DNA of 64,000 bases from contig CAXKWD010000011.1 of the NCBI GenBank assembly GCA_964059195.1, forward strand, positions 29,557,066 to 29,621,065. Direction: 5' to 3'. This stretch comes from Ectobius pallidus (taxonomy: Eukaryota > Arthropoda > Insecta > Blattodea > Ectobiidae). The notes under the pieces were generated by a model. That model was not told the origin of the DNA. It saw only the letters and a program-made list of their open reading frames with translations, and did not search any database. This document shows, piece after piece, positions 11,641 to 23,024 of the stretch. A program made the position numbers and the translations under genes. The number at the start of each line of letters is the position of its first letter. Position 1 is the first letter of the stretch.

Positions 11641-12332
11641 CGGGACAAGTTACAATATCGTACTTTAATTTCGTGAACTCTAATAAAACAACTACACAAA
11701 AGATGAATATTAACAAATCCTTAAAATGTTTCCAATACATTTTCAATATTTACGTTACCACAAAACAAAACATGCAGCTTAATTCATATCGACAATGGAA
11801 AATAATATAAAATATTGGGTAAAACCTTTATGAGTTTTCAAAAATATTTGCAGTTTCTACATTGGTCTGTATCAAAACATCCTGCTTAGCTCTTAGCGTC
11901 TGTGAAGCCTTCAAGCACCTACACGTTTTCTTTCAAAACTTGAAAATCCCTGCCATTAATTATATGAACCAAAAACGAAATACATTTTTATGAAATCAAT
12001 AGCTGCCATTATTCATATAGTTATTAATTCCAAAAAACGAAAGACATACATTTATTTGAGCAGATTTAAAAATCAAAATAGGTATAAATAATGTCGCATC
12101 TATCTCGGCGATCAATTTGACAGTAAAATTTGCAAATACTGATACCCTATAGACAACGTAACGTATGACCAACGTATCTTACCAATCCAAAGTATCACGA
12201 AATAGCGTGCTCAGGCGACGATACCACCACAACAGCAGAAAATTTTACAAACGAAATGGAACCTAAAATAATCTTTAACAAGATAGTACAATCCTAAGTT
12301 TCATATCAACTCGTAATTCTTTCAATACAGCC
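11641..12332. other. Unrecognised AT-rich DNA
   Basis: Nothing recognised. It lies between a SINE fragment and the 3' end of a LINE. Confidence 0.45.
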
Positions 12333-12967
12333 TAGTAGTAGTAGTAAGTATTCTGCCTTCCGGCAGGTTTTCAAACTTGGTACGCGAATTTTGTTTTCCA
12401 AAACTGTCTATCCTCTGCTTCCTCCTTCAGCATCCAATATTTCCGCTTTTCCCTTAAATCGTCCAACAGCTGAATTCTTCTTCTTCCAAGTCTAGTTGTA
12501 CCCTCCAATCTTCCTTCTACGACATCATGTAATAAGCAGTTCCTTCTGAGAATGTTCCCAACCCAGTTTGCTTTCCTCTGACGAATTGTGTGTATGATTG
12601 ACTTCTTCTCACCCACTCTACTCAGAACCTCTTCGTTTGTCACCATGTCCATCCACTTTATATTTTCTATCTGTCTCCAGCACCACATTTCAAAACTTTC
12701 TAAATATTTCTTCTCTAATTTCCTCAAAGTCCATGTCTCTGATCCATACAAAGCAATACTCCAAATATAACACTTCACCAGGTTTTTACGTAGCTCTAGG
12801 TTCAGACTACTAGTTAGAAGAGTTCTCTTCTTCATAAATGCTTTCTTGGCCATGGCAATTCTTGATCTTATCTCCTTGGTGCAATAGGCATCTTTCGTCA
12901 GTACACTTCCTAAGTATTTGAACTGGTTCACGTTCTCTAATTCTTGATTTCCCATGATAATTTGAAG
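12333..12967 (-). pseudogene. 5'-truncated LINE, reverse-transcriptase C-terminal region (copy 1)
   Basis: The minus strand has a continuous frame ending at 12371 that encodes the C-terminal part of an insect endonuclease/reverse-transcriptase. Recognisable blocks in order are FKYLGSVLT, EIRSRIAMAKKAFM, LTSSLNLELRKNLVKCYIWS, IALYGSETWTLRKLE, ESFEMWCWRQIE, WVGNILRRNCLLHDVVEGRL, LGRRRIQLLDDLR and KEEAEDRQFW, then a stop. Family resemblance starts near 12967; the 37 residues upstream in the same frame are unrelated flank. The upstream RT palm and endonuclease are missing, so it is a dead 5' truncation, although this piece has no internal stop and looks young. The 3' end is a (TAC)n-type tail at 12333-12348. 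A second, inverted copy lies at 14191-14462. Confidence 0.9.
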
Positions 12968-13769
12968 CGGCCTACGCAAAGAATAATATAAACTTGACCA
13001 GAATTCGTAAGAATTTTGTGAATTTCCTGTCACATTTGTTAGTTTAAATTTATTCGATATATCATTTTCGTTGTTCAAATCTTCAGTTTCTTAGCCGTCT
13101 ATATGTTGTACCATATCAATGCATACAATAGTAGAAAAATTATTAGAAATTAAAGGAATTCTGTGGAAATCCTGTCACATTTGTTATTTTTTCATTGCTA
13201 TACACTTTAATTTCACTAAACTGTATAGCCTATTCCATGAACAATCAGCTTTTGTAATAACCCTGAACGCTCTATAAAAAGCTTAATACTGCTATGTTAG
13301 GTTTAGTTTAATACATCCTTAATAATTATTACTTTATTAACAAAGTAGTCCTACCCGAAGAATCTCTTGTAGGCTACATACAAAAAGGAAACAACTAGTG
13401 ACTCCGAAACAAAGATATTCTAACGCTACATTTTCCTGTGAAACACTATTTTTCTTTTTTCTTTCTTTTTCATTCCTTTATCCTTATATATAAATCTTAT
13501 ATAACAAAAAATACCCGAATGACCAATGCTCGTGTTCGTGTAGAGTTCAATTAAATATCACAAAATTAAATAAACAATTAAATGAGCAATTAAATACAAA
13601 TACATAAAACAAAATAGGCTACAGTATAACTAACTTTAAATCAATGCCTAGAAAAAATGAAAGAAAGAGCAGAAGAATACAAAGTGGGAATAACAAAATA
13701 GAAATCCAGAGTTATAACTAATAAAATGGTTCCTTAATATCTACTAATTAAAGTGAAGTAAATTATAAC

Positions 13770-14012
13770 CTATGAAATAATACTTTCGATATACTTATCA
13801 AATTTTTTGCTGTTCATATTTACTATTTTTGGATGTGACCTAATTATGGAGTTATATAGTCTTGGACCATAATAATTGCTATATTTAGAGCCAGAAGAAA
13901 TTGAGTATTCTGGTTCTATTAAAGGCAAGGTTTTATTTCTTCCTGTATTGTAGTTATGGGGATCAGATACGTGTACGTTACGGTATTTGTAAAAATATTT
14001 TAGAAGTGTGAG
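13770..14012 (-). pseudogene. Second LINE lineage, reverse-transcriptase C-terminus
   Basis: Read on the minus strand, an open stretch of about 80 codons begins near 14012 and ends with TAG at 13770-13772. It reads KYFYKYRNVHVSDPHNYNTG, then KTLPLIEPEYS, KYSNYYGPRLYNSII and KFDKYIESIIS. The pattern HxYNTR-like followed by G-P-[KR]-L-[YW]-N is the conserved C-terminus of CR1/Jockey-type reverse transcriptases. The upstream part becomes frameshifted above 14012. It is a different lineage from the flanking copies at 12333-12967 and 14191-14462. Confidence 0.65.
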
Positions 14013-14190
14013 CTAATAATTTTTTTCTACAGTCATAACAAATTCAGGAAATAATCATTCTATTGGATATTCTATAGGCCTTTTTAAGCAAACTTTTATT
14101 GTTCTCTTTTGCAAGAAGCGTTCCATTTAAGCAACGTAAACCAGTATCATCTACACATTATATGAGTAGTTAAACTATATTTACATGCTG

Positions 14191-14462
14191 CAATCATACA
14201 CACAATTCGTCAGAGGAAAGCAAACTGGGTTGGGAACATTCTCAGAAGGAACTGCTTATTACATGACGTCGTAGAAGGAAGATTGGAGGGTACAACTAGA
14301 CTTGGAAGAAGAATAATTCAGCTGTTGGACGATTTAAGGGAAAAGCGGAAATACTGGATGCTGAAGGAGGAAGCAGAGGATAGACAGTTTTGGAAAACAA
14401 AATTCGCGTACCAAGTTTGAAAACCTGCCGGAAGGCAGAATACTTACTGCTACTACTACTAA
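14191..14462 (+). pseudogene. 5'-truncated LINE 3' end (copy 2, inverted relative to copy 1)
   Basis: The plus strand repeats the last 75 or so codons of the LINE at 12333-12967 in opposite orientation (QRKANWVGNILRRNCLLHD ... KEEAEDRQFWKTKFAYQV, stop at 14418-14420), then the same 3' segment aaacctgccggaaggcagaa and a (TAC)n tail. By eye only a few substitutions separate the two copies over about 270 bp, one of which changes RRRIQ to RRIIQ. It is more severely 5'-truncated than copy 1 and cannot function. Confidence 0.9.
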
Positions 14463-14795
14463 TCTTTTTTATTACAAAAGCGGTACAAAGATGCCTCTAA
14501 AGTAAGGTTACATCGGCAGAAAGTTTCAGTATGAACAATTCAGTCTTTGGCCGCGTTGGAACCGACCGTTGATATTTTAACCTCTCTTGCCAAATTAAGT
14601 GATTATGACCGGTATGTAAATGTACTGTGGAACAGCCAAGACTATGTAGGACGAAGGTAGATTACATCACATAAAATGTGATAAAATCCAAAACTAATCC
14701 CTCGTAGGAAAACATAGAAGTAGAAGAAAAGTGTTTTGATTTCTCGGGCTATCGCATAGACTTCCCTGATTTAATTTATGTTCACTATGTAGGCC
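14463..14795. other. Unrecognised DNA
   Basis: Nothing recognised between the LINE tail and the hAT MITE target duplication. Confidence 0.45.
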
Positions 14796-14803
14796 TATAT
14801 AAT

Positions 14804-15061
14804 CAGTGCTTTAGTTGGGCCGGTACGCACCGGTACTGCGTACCGGTATAAAATTATTTTCCTTCTACCATACCGGGAAAAATATGTGCTCCGGTACGTC
14901 GTACTGGCAGTACAGGAACGATATTGTCCTAAAATACTTATTAAATGTCCAATTCACGAGAGTGTATTTGTTAATAATGACAAACTCTATTAAATTCGCA
15001 ATAGATATGCGTTCTATGGAAGGTGAGTACCCCCATAAAATATTTTCCAACTAAAGCACTG
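14804..15061. mobile_element. hAT-type MITE with perfect 8-bp target duplication
   Basis: The terminal inverted repeats are exact over 15 bp: cagtgctttagttgg at 14804-14818 and its complement ccaactaaagcactg at 15047-15061. The element is flanked by the perfect 8-bp direct repeat tatataat (14796-14803 and 15062-15069). An 8-bp target duplication with a CAGTG terminus is diagnostic of the hAT superfamily. The 258-bp body contains several copies of ccggtac near the left end (14819-14846, again at 14892), which may be subterminal transposase-binding sites. The two small opposite-strand frames inside it are not genes. Confidence 0.92.
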
Positions 15062-15088
15062 TATATAATGGAAAATTACTGTAACGAG

Positions 15089-15525
15089 TAGGGATGGGTC
15101 GATACCAGATTTTCTCGATACTCGATACCGATACATGACTTTTTCCTCGATACTCGATACTTCGATACCTTCAACATTACCAGTTTCAATAAATAGGTAG
15201 GCCCTACATTAAGAATTAAAATTTGAGAGAACTGCTTAATACCAACTAAATTAATTAAGTCTGCATATTTAATGAGACAAAATTTAATATCATCAGTAGC
15301 CTATAATTATTTTTAAACTCTACATTAAAACTAAAATTAGTTTTTTAAACAGTACACTTACAAGTTTTTGTTAAAAAATACGAGCATTCTCACTTAATTG
15401 CAGAATTGCAGAGTTACAAAAGTATCGAAAAAGTATCGAGCGAGTTTTCTGAAGTATCGTTCGATGCCGATACCATGCAAGTATCGAGAGTATCGAGGTA
15501 TCGAGGTACCGAAAGTATATCCCTA
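15089..15525. mobile_element. hAT-type MITE rich in GTATCGA motifs
   Basis: The element begins tagggatgggtcgatacc and ends in tatatcccta, giving a short terminal inverted repeat (TAGGGAT / ATCCCTA). It is flanked by the perfect 8-bp direct repeat gtaacgag (15081-15088 and 15526-15533), as expected for a hAT insertion. The left 90 bp contains repeated tcgatac and the right 110 bp the complementary gtatcga, so the subterminal regions are also inverted repeats of a 7-bp word. The centre is AT-rich and non-coding. It inserted 20 bp from the neighbouring MITE at 14804-15061. Confidence 0.92.
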
Positions 15526-15533
15526 GTAACGAG

Positions 15534-17240
15534 ATAAAGGAAAATATAAATTGCGAGAATTTAACGTTTTCTTTTACGATTTGTTGAAAGACACTTAGAA
15601 CATAAGCAGTTTCCCTTTTAAATTACAGCCAAGGTGAAGGGAAATAATACGTAATCTGATGCCAGAATGAGGGAAAGGCTCAGACAAAGCAGTGTTAGCG
15701 ACCCACAAATGTCTTCTCCTTGCTGATTATTGTTTTGAACTTTACTGATTCTCATGAAGCACAGCTAATCCCTTGGTAATCACGAAGCTGCCAATTAAAC
15801 AAGCATTATAAGCATCAATACACCGCAAGCTAAACCCAAAGATGGTCTAGCAGGCACGAGTAGCCTCTACATTTTAAATCTCCCACAAAGCAAGCGTATC
15901 ATTGCAAATAACTAAAAGCGACACGTTCCAGCAATACGTCTATACGTTCAGCATTACATCAGAATAATTTACAGAATATGAGTTCAAGAGAAAATTGAAA
16001 GCAATATAAGAAATGAAAATAACTCTAGGAATAAATTTACACATTGGTATTGTAATTAATCAATTTCATGTTTCAAGAGATATAGTTATTAATAAGTATA
16101 TTGAGAAATATCAGCCTATATACCACTAATAAGATACAAACAACAGTTGAAGACTAGCAGAAAACTCATATACAAGAGTATTTAATAAATAAAATAAAAA
16201 CACGCTTTAGAATTGACTGTCTTATTTTATTAACTATTATTTAAGTGTATAATTTTATATGATAGGTTAAAGGTGTGAGGATAGCAATTTAATGCCCAAA
16301 ATGGGCTTTAGTCAAGTGACAATAAGCTCAATGTACCCTGGACGAATAATATTTACAAATGATAAAAGATTAATTGTATGTGATGTATTAAAATGTTGCA
16401 AACCAGTCAGAATACATAAATTAAAATTAACATCTATATAAACCTAATTAAAATTTGATTGATTATAATAAGACACAATGTTATGTCAGTTTATATACCT
16501 GTTCATCTGGAGATTGCAAAAAGACTGCGAACTCTTCTTGTCTGTTGTCCAGTTTTTTCTTGCCGATAAATGTATCTTGAATAAAATTGGTATTGTAGTC
16601 TAAACTACCTTTTTACATAACCTCATTTCGTTTCTCTATACACCTCTGGAGTTTGTAACAGCCGGAACACCAAGTGAGAAAACATGAATCCAGTAATAGG
16701 CCAACAAAATCCACTGTTTATTAAGACTATGTTCGGAAAGGTTACATGACTAATTTTTGCTAATATGAGGATTTAGTTATCAATTTTGAAGACCAGTGAA
16801 CTTTACCCAGGATTCTGAGAACTAGAACCATGACTTAGTGAGAGTGATTAAATTCTTGTAGTTGAGTTGGCTGCCCCAACTGCCAATAACGTGCCGAACG
16901 AATCTATTTTACTTTTACAAAAAATAAGACATTACACATATTAAATTAAGGAAACTCACATGTGAAAATCGTAGGAATATTAAAACTATGTGATTTTTGT
17001 TAATTATTTATAATCCTGAAATATTTAACTTTCACAACCCGATTTAATTTTGGCATTTGAACACATTAAATAGAAGTACTCAAAATTTAAATGGAGGCGT
17101 GGTCATTCAAAGTCCAGTGTTTGTGTTATATTTTTTCTCAATTAGGCTAACTATATGTTATTAGCTATTTTATATTATTACATTTCATAATAAAATGTTA
17201 ATAAAAATTCTTCGTAATTCAGTCCTACAAGCGGTAGACG
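15534..17240. other. Unrecognised AT-rich DNA
   Basis: No gene or element recognised over 1.7 kb. Confidence 0.45.
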
Positions 17241-17249
17241 AATAGTGCA

Positions 17250-17335
17250 GTAGAACCTTTCTACTCTGACCTCAACGGGACAGAGAACATGGTCAGAACA
17301 CAAAAAAAGTCGGGTTATTAGAGGAACATTCTTAT
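17250..17335 (+). mobile_element. Possible pogo/Tigger-type terminal fragment
   Basis: The string cagtagaacctttctactct at about 17251, followed by gacctcaacgggacagag, resembles the CAGTAGAACCT-type termini of pogo/Tigger DNA transposons. No partner terminus was found nearby. A related string occurs at 50772. Confidence 0.35.
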
Positions 17336-17502
17336 TTACTTATAAACGTGATACAAACATAATATTTGACAAAATTTAAAATGTTGCTGACAGTATTACG
17401 TAGGCCTATTATGAAGTAAACATACTATAGGAACTCAATACACAATACTGTTCCTGTACTCTTAACTGTAGGGAATTACGAATGACGAATCAACATTTCC
17501 TG

Positions 17503-17504
<2 letters not shown>

Positions 17505-17583
<79 letters not shown>
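17505..17583. repeat. (TAA)n microsatellite
   Basis: About 26 uninterrupted TAA units. It could be the tail of a LINE copy, but the flanking sequence was not recognised. Confidence 0.95.
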
Positions 17584-17585
<2 letters not shown>

Positions 17586-18850
17586 TGTTCATTAGCCAAT
17601 GTCCATACAGGTGAGGCATCGTCAATATACGTAATAACAGTTCTTATAAAATAAAGTCAGCCGTAAGAAATTCGTGCACAGAGTAAAATGGTCTCTGTTC
17701 AGCCATACATAAACATAACTTTTAAATCTATTTATAGGTAAACTACGGACGCTTAAAGGCAGTTTTTTGAATAAATAAATTCCATTATAAAAACAAGTGT
17801 AAATTTATATCTGTTCTGCGTCTTTGTATTATAATTATGCACTTCTCTATCAGTAAAATTCTCCAGATTCTTGACATATAAGATACGATAAAATACATAT
17901 AAATTAAAAACTGTCATAATATTCATTTCAGTAAAAAAGACGTCTACAGCTTTCTCTCTAACTTTTGTTTGCCATTACCCTAAGGGCCTCTTTTGGAGAA
18001 TTAAAATACTTTACTAAACATACAAACATATATAAATTAGAAGTGGCCTGGAAGATTTCTTGGAAATAGAATGCTTGTCAGAGCTTGAAGTGAGTGAAAA
18101 CTTAAAATAAAGCATGTTTATTGCAGTTAACAGAAGCGCTTGTGGCATGTGATTGTGGGGAAGTCCAGGTGATTGTCATTTCATGAGATGTCAAGCTGGG
18201 GTGTTGTTGAACGTCAGTATGTGTGTGAAACTTTCATCTGTGCGCCGTGAAAATCAGATCGAGGTTTCATAAAAAGTCATCTCGGGTCAAGATTTAAGGT
18301 TTTAAACGTGTTGGAAAACGTGGACCAGAACCAGAATATTTTAAAGCTTTGTTGAAGAAGTATATTTCGCATTGGATTCTCCACACATAATTTCCACAAA
18401 ATTGGATGTAAATTTCTAACAACAATTCTGAACCTATTATCTCTTCTGATATACTGTAATGTTATACGGACATACGCTCGTCTACACTATTGGAGAACTG
18501 ATTTTGTAATCTAACTGAAAATCGCGATTCACGATTAAAAAAATTAAAATTGCAACATAAATAGTCGGCGTTCCAATGCAGAATGTAGAACTCTATTTAC
18601 AAATATATGGGTCCTTCATACCTTGAATTGATTTACAGAACTCATATCATTAAACTTATCATATAATTAGAACTCATTCTAAAGGTCACCACATATAACA
18701 GAGTCGATGCAATGTTCAGGAAACGTATCACTGCTGGAACATACTCAGTAAGACTCTAATCATTCTGATTTTAAAAATTCTCAAAAAGGAAAACCTGTAT
18801 AACTTTAAAGCAATTAAAACCTTTTAAATTAAAAAACCATAGGCCTACTT
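17584..18850. other. Unrecognised DNA
   Basis: No gene recognised. The stretch 18120-18370 has somewhat higher GC content and G-rich strings on the plus strand but no readable frame of note. Confidence 0.4.
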
Positions 18851-18950
18851 AATGGGGTACGCCTTGGTGCAGTTGGTTTAGGTATAGTGTTACAAACCGG
18901 TGGGTCGCGGGTGTGATCCCAGTTGAGGTCGGAGGCTTATATTTCTTTAA
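18851..18950 (+). mobile_element. tRNA-derived SINE head fragment
   Basis: An A-box-like string (ttggtgcagttggttta, about 18866-18882) and a B-box-like string (cgggtgtgatccca) are followed by gttgaggtcgg, the same post-B-box block as in the SINE at 42632. The intervening sequence does not fold into a full tRNA cloverleaf, so this is a SINE head and not a functional tRNA gene. No body or tail was identified. Confidence 0.55.
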
Positions 18951-19584
18951 GTTCTTCTAATGTATGGGGGTTTGAATTATATACTTTATTTTTTAAGTTC
19001 CCCCATAAATAATAGTCACATACTGCTAGAAAACTAAAAGACAATATCACAAGAGAAATTAACTCTATCTCGGGAGCTGAACTTATTCGCGTAAAGAAAT
19101 TGTCCTACAAAGGTGCCAATGTTGTGTGGATGAAAAAGGATATTATTTTCAACATCTCTTGTGATGACGTACGTGGTTATTTTCATTGTAATGTTAACTG
19201 TATTTGTGAAAATCTGAATCATAGATTATATATATATATATATGATGTAGATATATCACCCGATCCCTCGGGAGTTAGAGCTGTGGTCGCCGCGACACAG
19301 AAACCCGCATTATTGGCCAACTCGTACGTGAAACACACTGTATATTGTCTTAGATTTGCAATTATGGCACATCTCTAAACATAGGCCATGAGTACTGCAA
19401 AAGGTTTAAGTGGCAATTCTTTTGTGTTACCAGCACCAGAACTCTCAAGGAGCCAAATAATAAAGCTCGCTCTTTATTAAACAGATTATTCCTTAGATAT
19501 CTGTCTTTTAATATTATTAATAGAAAAACTTTTAACTGATCTATCTCAAGACTTGTTTTTTCAATAGTGCCACTATTGTAGCTC
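18951..19584. other. Unrecognised DNA with a short (TA)n run
   Basis: No gene recognised. A (TA)n run occupies 19226-19243. The reading frame at 19100-19378 crosses this run and has no family resemblance. Confidence 0.45.
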
Positions 19585-19891
19585 ATGAGCGATGAAACAT
19601 GGACGATAAAAGAAAAAGATTGGGATAAAATAAATGCCGCAGAAATGAGATACCTAAGAGCTATAATGGATGAAAAAAATGAAGAAATAAGTGAAGAATA
19701 AGGTATTGAGCCAATAAAGGAAAAAATAAAACTATAGAGAAAGGTGGAGTCATTTGAATAGGATGGACAAAACCCACTATCCCAAAAAGACTTATCAACC
19801 ACATGGGAAAAGAGATGAAAGAAGACCGATGAAAAGAAGCAAAAATACATGAGGCTGGAACAGAAGAAATTTCCTATTCCATGAAGAGTAC

Positions 19892-19923
<32 letters not shown>

Positions 19924-19940
19924 GATGAAGATGAAGATGA
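19585..19940 (+). pseudogene. Degenerate LINE reverse-transcriptase C-terminus with (GAT)n tail
   Basis: Read in one plus-strand frame with stops, the sequence gives DETWTIKEKDWDKINAAEM, RYLRAIM, NEEISEE, GIEPIKEKIK and, after a frame change, RWSHLNRMDKTHYPKKTYQP and GKRDERRP. These match in order the GSETW-x7-AEMRYLR ... NEEI-x-EELG ... RW-x-HV-x-RM pattern near the C-terminus of insect non-LTR reverse transcriptases. The copy ends in EEYMMMM-type codons that are really the simple-repeat tail (GAT/GAA)n at 19892-19940. At least four stops and frame changes show it is dead. The 229-codon serine-rich minus-strand frame over this region is an antisense artefact of the tail. Confidence 0.75.
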
Positions 19941-21219
19941 AAGCATCCTGTGCCAAGTTAAATCGTAAATCACTATTATCTCCTGTAATAATAGTGGCCC
20001 TAAAGCAAGCACTTTAAACATTAGAGTACTGAAGACGACACAAAAATGCATACATTTCTAATATTCATTTCAAATATTGATGGTTGCAAAAATATAAATT
20101 TGACTGTAAAACATGAAGCAGCATTGAACTGGTATTAGCACCGCGCAGGCCAGTATTGATGCACAACGCCCTACGTAAGATTTCGATTTTTTAGCTTTGC
20201 ATGACCAACTCCAGTTAAACCATTACTTCTATTTCAAGATTCGTTAGATGTTGCCTATTTCATGAGGCATCTGACCCTCAGTCATTATTTCTACATCAAC
20301 AAGACAGCTACCTAACAAGAAGACGTCTTTCAAACAGACGATCTCTTGCGGTAGTTCCTTCACCATAGGAAGGAAAGTTGTTATGCAGGTGTTTGAAGTA
20401 TTACAAAAAAATTCATCAACACATCCATAATCCTCCAATTACAAAATATCCGTGTCCCACTATAGCACAGAATAGGGAAGTATGATAAAGGAGATAAAGA
20501 AATCTGAAAGAAAGAGGAGAGCCTAAACTAAGAGAGAAAATAAAACATTACAGTACATAAAGAAACGAAAAATAGAATGGAAAACGAGCAGACAAAAACA
20601 TAAGGAATGTAAGAAATAAATATTAAAAATTATATCAAGAAAAATAAGATGAAAGAGACAAGGAAAGGGAAAATAAAAGTGAAAAAATATAAGGATAAAA
20701 GGAGACAGAAAAGTGTAAAATGAAGTAAATAAATGACAATTAAATGATGAAGAAAGACATACACACGAAAGAGTCAAGAATAGGGTAAAAATGGATTGAA
20801 TAATAGAAGAGAGACAGCGATGAGACGTTAAAGGAGAAGGGAGGTAGAGAAATCGAAAAACATTGAAAGAAAAATAAGATAAATAGACATTAGAAAGAAA
20901 AAAAGAAAGAAATAAAATTAACGAACTCAAGTAACAAATAACGACGAAGAAAGACACAAATACGAAGGAATCAATAAATAAATTGTGCAGAGAATGACAA
21001 TTGAAAGGGATAATAACAAAGATGCAAGCCGTGGGAGGAAGAAGTAGGCCTACAGAGTAACTTAGTTAAAATAGAGAAGGCAGAAGAGAAAGGGAAAGAA
21101 GGAACCAGGAGACACTGAAAAAAAAAAAAAACTAAGATGGATGAAATTTTCTTAATGGAGGAAAACAATGTGGAAAATGGTTTAAGAAATGGCATAAAAT
21201 AGTACCAAGAAAAGCAATT
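19941..21219. repeat. Purine-rich (A/G) low-complexity stretch
   Basis: From about 20460 to 21190 the plus strand is strongly biased to A and G, with many gaaaga/aagaaa words. The minus-strand frames here (20523-20957, 20971-21195) encode only Phe/Leu/Ser/Tyr-rich low-complexity sequence and are not convincing genes. 19941-20460 holds nothing recognised. Confidence 0.6.
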
Positions 21220-21490
21220 GGAACGTGTAGACGAAATTCTGGAACATTGAACTAACTATCAAAAGAGCAAAATAAGAACGAAATTGCAGATAAAGAATAA
21301 GCGAAAGACGTACAGATACAATTCTATAAATTCTATAGTAGGATCACTCGAACATAATAACAGGAATATGTAGAAGAAATTCTGCAATATTGAACGAATA
21401 TAAGAACGAATTTGTAGATAAAGAATAAGCGAAAGACAGTAAAACATACAGACACAATATTATAAATTCCATAGCAGGATCACTCAACAA
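21220..21490 (+). repeat. Tandem duplication of about 143 bp, two diverged units
   Basis: Unit one (21220-21362) starts ggaacgtgtagacgaaattc and unit two (21363-21490) starts ggaatatgtagaagaaattc. Both continue through agataaagaataagcgaaag to ggatcactc in the same order. They differ by scattered substitutions and small indels, so the duplication is old. Purine-rich like the preceding stretch; function unknown. Confidence 0.8.
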
Positions 21491-21903
21491 GAAAGCGGAA
21501 TATATTAACTATTCCTAAAACCAGGAAAGACCGACTCATATTGAAGATCTAAAAACTAGGTCAGAGAAACTGTAAGGCATATTCACAGAAAATGAGGAAA
21601 CTTAAGCATCTTCTTGGAATTCGATCTAAGTAGACAGAAGTACCTAGAAACACTATGATATAAAGTGAAAAGCCTCAGAAAGCTCTTGTGGAGCTAAATA
21701 AAACAACACATGTTTTTTCTTTACTCATTAGAAGGTAATTTCAAACAAGGTATATCTGGAAACTAAGAAGGCAGCTCCATGACAGTGCGAAATTAGTTTT
21801 CTCAGATATTTACATCCTGGGGAGCCGTTTGCTCCTCGATCCCCGTGTACGTAGGCAACACGACAAAGCAAAAGCATTCCAATAAAGGAAGAGAGTTCAC
21901 TAC
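21491..21903. other. Unrecognised DNA
   Basis: Nothing recognised. Short protein-like strings occur but are broken by many stops. Confidence 0.4.
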
Positions 21904-21998
21904 AAAAATTAAGAATTTAAGTACAGATTGAAAGAAGTTTGGTACCATACCATACCATACCAAACTTCTTTCAAACTGTACTTAAATTCTTAATTTTT
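21904..21998. repeat. 41-bp-stem hairpin with ccata-repeat loop
   Basis: Left arm 21904-21944 (aaaaattaagaatttaagta ...) pairs with right arm 21958-21998 (... tacttaaattcttaattttt) with a single mismatch by eye. The loop is built of ccata pentamers, and these extend into the ends of both arms (ggtaccataccatacc). It is not an obvious transposon terminus. Confidence 0.9.
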
Positions 21999-23024
21999 TG
22001 TATACATACAAGTCTTAAGAAATGATTAAGGTATAGTGTCACGAGTGAATTGGAAACCGCAGATAAATTCCAGAGAGACAAAGTCACAATGGGAGTTCTT
22101 AACGAATATTTTTAATGCAAATTGTGCGATTTTCCATTAAATAACTTAACGAATATTATGTAATAAATAATTAATGAAATGTATTTAAACTGAATTATTT
22201 GAATACAATCTTAGATTGACACAGTAGGCCTACTATCGAAAGGCATTCTTGACATAAAATCAATGTCGCTGTTTTCTGTGAACAAAATACTATCAATTAA
22301 TAATCATCCATTTATTCAAGTATTGTTTGCTTAAATTTAATAATGAAGATATCTTTCGTAAAACATAATTATATTATTATACTTCCCAGCAATGCATAAT
22401 AATTATTTGTTTTAAATATGCACATATGAACACATATAGATGCTCAGCTGCCCGACTGCCCACTGGACAAGTCAATATTGAAAGAGGGTGAATTATTGCT
22501 TATCCATCTCCCACTTCTCAAAGGCGTTCCCTTCACGTGCAGCGTACATTCTTGCTGTTGAGGTTATGTCTTTATAATATTTATTACAGTCCCGATTCCT
22601 GAAGACATGGAAGCGTAATATTCACTGTATTTCCAGAATAAATTTTAACATCCGAGTGCGTAAGTCACTCCCTGCAGAGTCACCGTCCTGATTAGAATAG
22701 AAAGAAAAGAACATGTATCTTTATTATTTTTGCAGGAGGTGATTTAAAAAATTCGATTAATAAATTTATATACATATATCCGGAATGCTATTGAAAAAGT
22801 AAAGTAGATCGTATATATTTCCCCTGCATTTCCCCACGGCTAGTTTATTCCAGTGACAATTCGTGAGGTCACAGTGGGAAATAGAAATGGCTGTTTAATT
22901 AACTATTGTATTTATTATTATATTATTCTTAATAGTATCATTACCAATGGCATTATGTCATTCATTATATTGCCATTATTACCAATAATATTATTACCAA
23001 TATCGATATTACTTATTGTCCACC
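21999..23024. other. Unrecognised DNA
   Basis: No gene recognised. The frame starting at 22853 ends inside the SINE that follows. Confidence 0.45.

Noticed and set aside
12588..12813. Plus-strand frames of 60 and 71 codons
   Set aside because: Antisense shadows of the LINE fragment on the minus strand.
18851..18950. Candidate tRNA gene
   Set aside because: A- and B-box words are present, but the intervening sequence does not form the acceptor and anticodon stems; it shares the post-B-box block of a SINE.
19362..20051. 229-codon minus-strand serine-rich reading frame
   Set aside because: It is antisense to a LINE remnant and its poly-Ser run is the complement of the (GAT)n tail.
20523..21195. 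Minus-strand Phe/Leu/Ser-rich frames resembling membrane proteins
   Set aside because: The plus strand is simply purine-rich; the composition alone produces these frames, with no conserved motif.
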